Positions 59,506 through 64,000 of a stretch of DNA of 64,000 bases are shown in pieces (the first letter of the stretch is position 1; every line of letters begins with the position of its first letter). Below the pieces are notes generated by a model. That model was not told where the DNA came from. It worked only from the letters and a program-made list of their open reading frames with translations, and searched no databases. The position numbers and the translations under genes are program-made. Source of the stretch: Symsagittifera roscoffensis. Lineage: Eukaryota; Xenacoelomorpha; Acoela; Convolutidae. Location: contig NC_087070.1 in assembly GCF_963678635.1 (NCBI RefSeq), positions 35,901,109-35,965,108 of the forward strand. The letters are read 5' to 3'.

Positions 59506-60253
59506 CTTCTGGTTGCCTTGGACAATGCTCGATTAACTGAAACTTCAAATTAAAAAAAAAGCATCCCTTAAGTTTTTTGGCAAAGTGTTTACTACTTCCA
59601 TTATATTGTGTGTCTAAGACATCTATATTCAGGTCGTTTCCTAAGCATGTTTTCTGCAAAACCGTTGACCCCTTTGGTGGCTCTGGCTTTGGTCAACTAA
59701 GGTTTTTGTCATTTTTGTTTGGTTAAGAGTACAACTCAATAGTTTCGAGAAAAGAAATTTAAAAAACTTTTCTTGGATAAACTACTCATAGACTTTTCAT
59801 GCAATTTTGTATAATTTTGGAACTGCATGAAGATTATGATTATAATTTTGATGTATAAGAAAACTGTTTGAATAGCATTTTTGGTCAACCCGGAATACGA
59901 GGATATTGTACATGCAAAATTTGACTACTAAAACACAGAACCACTTAATTGTGTTACGAAATGATACATTTATGGGACTTCTGAGATTTCATTTTTTGAT
60001 ATCAATACATCAAAATTGGTTAAGTTTTTTGTCAAACATTACGTTCAAATTTTAAAGTTTTTTTATTCTTTTCAATAGCTCAAACAATTCGTACTCAAGC
60101 AAACTCAGTCCGATAAATTTTGTTTTACAAAATTAAAATTTATAGTTTTATTTTTCCATTATGTGGAAGAGAACAATTCTAAACTAATAAAAATAATTCA
60201 AAAAATAATTCACAATTCTAACAAGTAATTTTTGATCGATAGCTAGATCGGTA

Positions 60254-60307
60254 CTGAATATTTCTGCGCCATATGTTACGCTGAATATTTCTGCGCCATA
60301 TGTAACT
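60254..60307 (+). repeat. Two 27-bp tandem units
   Basis: CTGAATATTTCTGCGCCATA followed by TGTTACG, then the same again with a small end difference. Confidence 0.85.
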
Positions 60308-60550
60308 TTTGGACTCCGGTTATTTGCGTTTCAATTTTCTGAAGCAAACACGAAAACCCATCGAAGCAAAAAAATAGGCAATCTCGAAATAAATGGAAAA
60401 ATCTTATTTGTACAAATATATAATATGAAAGAAAACTAGACATCAGTTTTTCCATAATTTTTTAATTGTTGGGGTTATATGAGAAAATTATATGCTAGAT
60501 TGTTTTTGCCAACCCGGGAACATCTTCAAAAATACGCTTTGGCTCGGAAG

Positions 60551-60626
60551 GGTTGAGGTGTAAAAGCAAAAGAGGTAGTGTCTCTGGCCTTTGAGCCAAT
60601 GGCTATGGTTCCAATCAACCTTAACC
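60551..60626 (+). repeat. tRNA-like sequence (possible tRNA-Gln pseudogene)
   Basis: GGTTGAG (60551-60557) can pair with CTTAACC (60620-60626) as a 7-bp acceptor stem with one G-T pair, 76 nt overall. CTTTGA sits in the anticodon position and GGTTCCAATC resembles a B box. The D and T stems are poor, so at best this is a decayed copy. Confidence 0.25.
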
Positions 60627-61712
60627 TCATATGGGACTTGTGTGAATAACTCCTACATTAAAATGTTCAGCCTAACTTCAAAACCAAAATTTCAATTTAC
60701 TGAACGCAAGCAGTAAAGCTTTAGAAGCTTCCAGAAAACTCGAATTCTTCTTAGAAAATCTTAACGAACCCTGAAACACAGCTACAGCACTTACTCAAAA
60801 AAGCCTGTAAGAATAAGATATTTTAAAAATTACATTACTGTACTTATAAATAACTGTTTTTCAGTAATTTTTGAATACACAAAATAGCTTTCTAAAACTT
60901 TCAAATCCGAACTTAAGCTGAGGTTGTTCTTTCATCAAAGTTTTATGTAAAATATTGACTATGTTTGAGTTTCTTTGTTATTAATTAAAAAATAAAAGAT
61001 TATAATTGATTTGCGATGGTTTTTATTGTCAATTTATTATTAAATTAATGAAATCTCTTGCGATTCAATTATAACCGAAAATTTTTTGCTTTATCAGATA
61101 AAGACAATTAGACTCAAATGTAATCAGTTTTGATCCATGGAAATTCTGTGCGGAAACGTTCTCACGTTTATTACTCCTATTTTGAAAGAAAAACATATAC
61201 AATTATTTGGGTGTGAACAATAATGTTTGTTTTGTTTTTATGGTCTGCTACAGTTCTAGTTCAAATTTGTCTTTGTTATTTTTGAATTTCTCGTGTTAAA
61301 TTTGAACTTCAATTTTTTGTTTCTCATAGTTTGTTTAATTTTAATTTTGATATTGTTGAAATTGAATAATCGGAATGACTTAATTTACTTAAGAAAGTAT
61401 ATTAACCAAATTAACTCATATAGGCGTGGAAACCAGATGAAGGAGATACTTCTCAGAAAAATTTCCATAAGCAATTTATTGTCATTTATGTTTTAGAAAA
61501 AATGCTTTCTTTGGCTTTCGAAAAAAACCTCAACCATTTCTGAGAGCAATTCATTAGCTACAAGAAAATTCTAACAGGCACAGTTTAGTCGATACTCTGT
61601 CCTTAGACTTTTCTGGAAAAATTCAGCGTAACTGAGCATTTTTTGAGCCCTCGTTCTTTTTGGAGATTTTAATTTACTCAAAAGATTTGCAAAATTGCTT
61701 TTCTGTACTTAC

Positions 61713-61976
61713 TTTTGAATCCAGATACACAATCTGATGCAATATATACAGGTGTTCGACTACCGTAGTATCACTGTCATTCAGAACTGGCCTCACATTT
61801 GGGTTGTAATTCCGAGTGAGGTCCCGAAGCAGCCGAAGTGCCGGAGTATTTTTCTCCGCCGTCCAGAGAAGGTTTTCCTGGTATTCGTACAAATAAGTTC
61901 CAGTCATTGAACTGCGACACAAACGAAGTGTGAACGTGAAAAACAAACACGTGAAAAGAAAAAAACTCAATAACAT
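61713..61976 (-). CDS. Cys-loop ligand-gated ion channel subunit, exon 1 (signal peptide and start of extracellular domain)
   Basis: This exon encodes the first 88 residues of a pentameric ligand-gated ion channel subunit of the nicotinic-receptor type, which would act in the plasma membrane. Residues 1 to about 20 form a hydrophobic signal peptide (MLLSFFLFTCLFFTFTLRLC). After it comes the family hallmark of the N-terminal helix and first strand, RNYNPNVRPVLN (residues 55-66), with a glycosylation sequon NDS at 66-68, then HLYILHQIVYLDSK. The ATG is the first in frame and directly precedes the signal peptide. The exon ends in phase 0 at a consensus donor (AAA|GTAAGT) and joins in frame to exon 2, giving VYLDSK-EQRLKALYF, which fits the family. 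The exon is more GC-rich than its surroundings. The exact subtype cannot be named. Confidence 0.9.
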
Positions 61977-62170
61977 TTCAATTAACTCAAAGTAACTTTT
62001 ATCGAGTGAATGAAGTTTGAATAGAAATTTCTAAAGTTAGCGTCAAATAAGCCACAAAAGGAGAGCAAATCTTGTTTCAAATCTCTTAATAAATGACGAC
62101 CGATTTTGATGTTCTTTGTGCAGCTATAACGACTGTTGCAGCAAATAACGAAATAAGTTAATCCTTTGGG

Positions 62171-62180
62171 TATATATAGG
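62171..62180 (-). promoter_or_regulatory. TATA-like box upstream of the receptor gene
   Basis: On the minus strand the sequence reads CCTATATATA, about 195 bp upstream of the ATG of exon 1. A start site 25-30 bp downstream would give a leader of about 170 nt. The position and sequence suit a core promoter, but I see no strong initiator motif and an AT-rich genome yields such boxes by chance. Confidence 0.4.
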
Positions 62181-63303
62181 TAGCGACCTTATTCATTAAG
62201 TGTATCTATCGATTGAACTCAAAGACGTGAAGATTGATCAAACTATATTTGACTCCTTCAAGTGCAAGAAGCAGTTTTTCTAAAGGAACTCTAAAGCTGA
62301 TCTACTACTTATAAATCAATGGAGCAAATATTGAAAATTTAAAATAAATTTGCAGATGGCAACTTGATGAATTTTTAAAAGTTGTGATTGGTTTACGTTG
62401 GTTAATGGTAATTTCTTTATCTGAAAAAATCGCGATGTCGTTTTAATAAATCTAAAAAAAAGCAGAAGCTGGAATTCTCCGACTATCAACTTTGTCAGAT
62501 TAATTTGCCAATACTTCTTAAGTTGGATCGCCTAGGTGTCAGTTTTATAATCGATTCTCCTGAAACAATTCGAACAAAGAAAAATTCAGAAAATATTTTC
62601 AAAACCTGATAAATGGGATGAAAAAACTTTCAACAGTTGTCTTAACGGTTTTCATAAGAGACACTTTGGTCTTTTTATCCATTATTTTTCCGTGGAATTA
62701 TAAAAAAAAATTGGCGATTTAATGAAAAAAGAAAAGGATAAATAAAGCAAAAGAATTTTGTTGGATTCGTTGGAAATATATAAAATTCAGAATACTAGGA
62801 AAGTCTGGCCAATAAAATAAATAATACTCGCAGTGGAATTTTATTTACAGTATTCATAATAATCTAGTCAAGTATCCCTTACTTTTATTATAACTTTCAA
62901 AGAACATATAACATATAACGGGTCTCCAATTATCAGAAATTCTGAAAAGGAAGACTTTGAAAATACCAATAAAGCGTTCCTCGGGGCTAAGAGGTTAAAA
63001 CAGAAATTTATAACTCTCCAAAACTTCATTTCGCCTTCCTTTTGTTTGTCACAACTGCACGTGTAGTTATAATGAATTCGCATGAAAGGTTTTTAGAGTA
63101 ATAAAAATTATAACCAATGTTTCAAGGCTTGTTTGAACCTGAAATTTGTTTTTGAGCGAGCAGTATTCCAAAAAATAATTGGATTGTCTTCAGATTTGAT
63201 TTTTTCCCAAAACGTCACTCCCTATGGGAAAATCAACGATTCTCAGCTGGTTTTACCTGTAGAAATAACTTCAAACGATTACCTTAGCTGAATTGGTGGC
63301 TCT
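62181..63303. other. Upstream region of the receptor gene
   Basis: No neighbouring gene is visible. It is AT-rich with chance frames. Any enhancer cannot be read from sequence alone. Confidence 0.4.
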
Positions 63304-63492
63304 TTTTCCTCCCCCCCCCCCCACCTCACTCAAACATGAACTTTATGGTCTAACGAGTGGTTTTACAAGGTTAATTATCAAGACCACATATGCTTGTTAT
63401 GGCCTAATTAGTCTGCATGCCAATTTTCACGACAATCGGACAAAGTGAACGGTAACTTCAGATATAAAAATTTGCAGGTGGGGGGAAAGGAA
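63304..63492. mobile_element. Short TIR element with G/C-tract ends
   Basis: The left end (TTTCCTCCCCC, then CCACCTCACT) and right end (GCAGGTGGGGGGAAAGGAAA) are inverted copies. The interior TTTATGGTCTAACGAG and CAATTTTCACGACAATC recurs in two other places in the window. About 190 bp, upstream of the receptor promoter. Confidence 0.6.
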
Positions 63493-63661
63493 ATGGTAAA
63501 CGTTTTCAGAGGGTTAAATCGGTGTAAGCGTGTGTTTCCCGGAAGTTTGAAATAGGGAGTTTCCCATCGATAATATCAATCAACCAATATCTCAATAGCT
63601 GTAACTTTTGACGAGCAGACAAGAGCGGATAATTTTGAAAAAGTTCCTTCGCAAAGCACTA

Positions 63662-64000
63662 CAAGACTGCTCGTATCAGGGCGAAGCCCTGAATGTTCCG
63701 ATTGCTTTTTGAGGTTAATGGAGCAGTAATAAAAAAAAATGTAATAAAATAAAATGAATTTTTTTTTTTTAAAAACTGAAATTTTTTTTATGAAAAAAAC
63801 ATCCCCCCACACGCCATATAAAGTACAAAAGGATAGATTTCGCTCCTTGTAACAAATCAATCATGGCAAATAAGCATCTTTCAACCATTTTGGAACGATT
63901 TCTAAAACGGATTAAATCTCCGCTTACGCGCTAATAGCGCGAAATATATCGCGCGTTGATTGTCCCAAATTGGCCAAAATGGCAATTTTTAAACCCCCAT
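63662..64000 (-). mobile_element. Helentron-like family A copy running off the window
   Basis: It starts CAAGACTGCTCGTATCAGG with an intact hairpin and follows the family order through GCGCGAAATATATCGCGCG to the window edge. It lies upstream of the receptor promoter. Confidence 0.8.

Larger units (their letters stand above)
24709..61712 (-). other. Intron 1 of the receptor gene (about 37.0 kb)
   Basis: GT-AG intron in phase 0 between exons 1 and 2 (GTAAGT donor, TTTCAG acceptor). It contains the LTR retrotransposon, the 1.15-kb tandem duplication, several Helentron-like and hAT-like elements and the long hairpin near 49.3 kb. No nested host gene could be supported inside it. Confidence 0.85.
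59514..61712. other. Intron sequence close to exon 1
   Basis: Contains two ends of the CAACCCGG type (59912, 60519), the 27-bp tandem pair and the weak tRNA-like sequence, otherwise nothing recognisable. Confidence 0.4.

Noticed and set aside
59201-59659. Frames in the hAT-like MITEs (also near 12196 and 39353), some Pro/Gly-rich
   Set aside because: They follow the GC-rich MITE sequence in several frames at once and recur with each copy. No transposase features.

Overview
The window looks like a piece of an invertebrate animal genome. It is AT-rich, lacks bacterial-style gene packing, has GT-AG introns, and is crowded with short non-autonomous transposons. The phylum cannot be decided from this sequence alone.

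The only host gene I can support is a Cys-loop (nicotinic-receptor-type) ligand-gated ion channel subunit on the minus strand. Exon 1 (61713-61976) carries a signal peptide and the start of the extracellular domain. Exon 2 (24500-24708) and exon 3 (5359-5512, with the 15-residue Cys-loop) continue it. The three exons splice in phase to 209 residues. Introns 1 and 2 are about 37.0 kb and 19.0 kb. The rest of the ligand-binding domain and all membrane helices lie beyond base 1. A TATA-like box lies about 195 bp upstream of the ATG.

The remaining 98-99% is intron and upstream DNA filled with mobile-element remains. The commonest are Helentron/DINE-1-like (rolling-circle) non-autonomous elements. 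They start GTTCCGAC, end CTTG, carry an inverted copy of the start just inside the 3' end followed by a short hairpin, and sit between T and T. At least two sequence families share this plan, with nested insertions and one comparison to an unfilled site. There are also hAT-like MITEs ending in CAGGGGCGGATC, a second TIR family with a perfect 8-bp target duplication, a TIR element between 12-bp direct repeats, a G/C-tract TIR family, and an element family built from 11-bp palindromes (GCGGATTCCGC).

A Ty3/gypsy-type LTR retrotransposon fossil (50068-57245, plus strand, opposite to the receptor) sits in intron 1. Its 301-bp LTRs differ at 7 sites and it has a 5-bp target duplication, yet its coding region is broken in roughly ten places. 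It was inserted into an older duplicated repeat.

Other structure includes a 1.15-kb head-to-tail tandem duplication (42.7-45.0 kb), a 49-bp-arm hairpin near 49.3 kb, a tRNA-Ala-derived SINE-like head near 1.1 kb, and hairpins with compensatory changes lying near exons 2 and 3.
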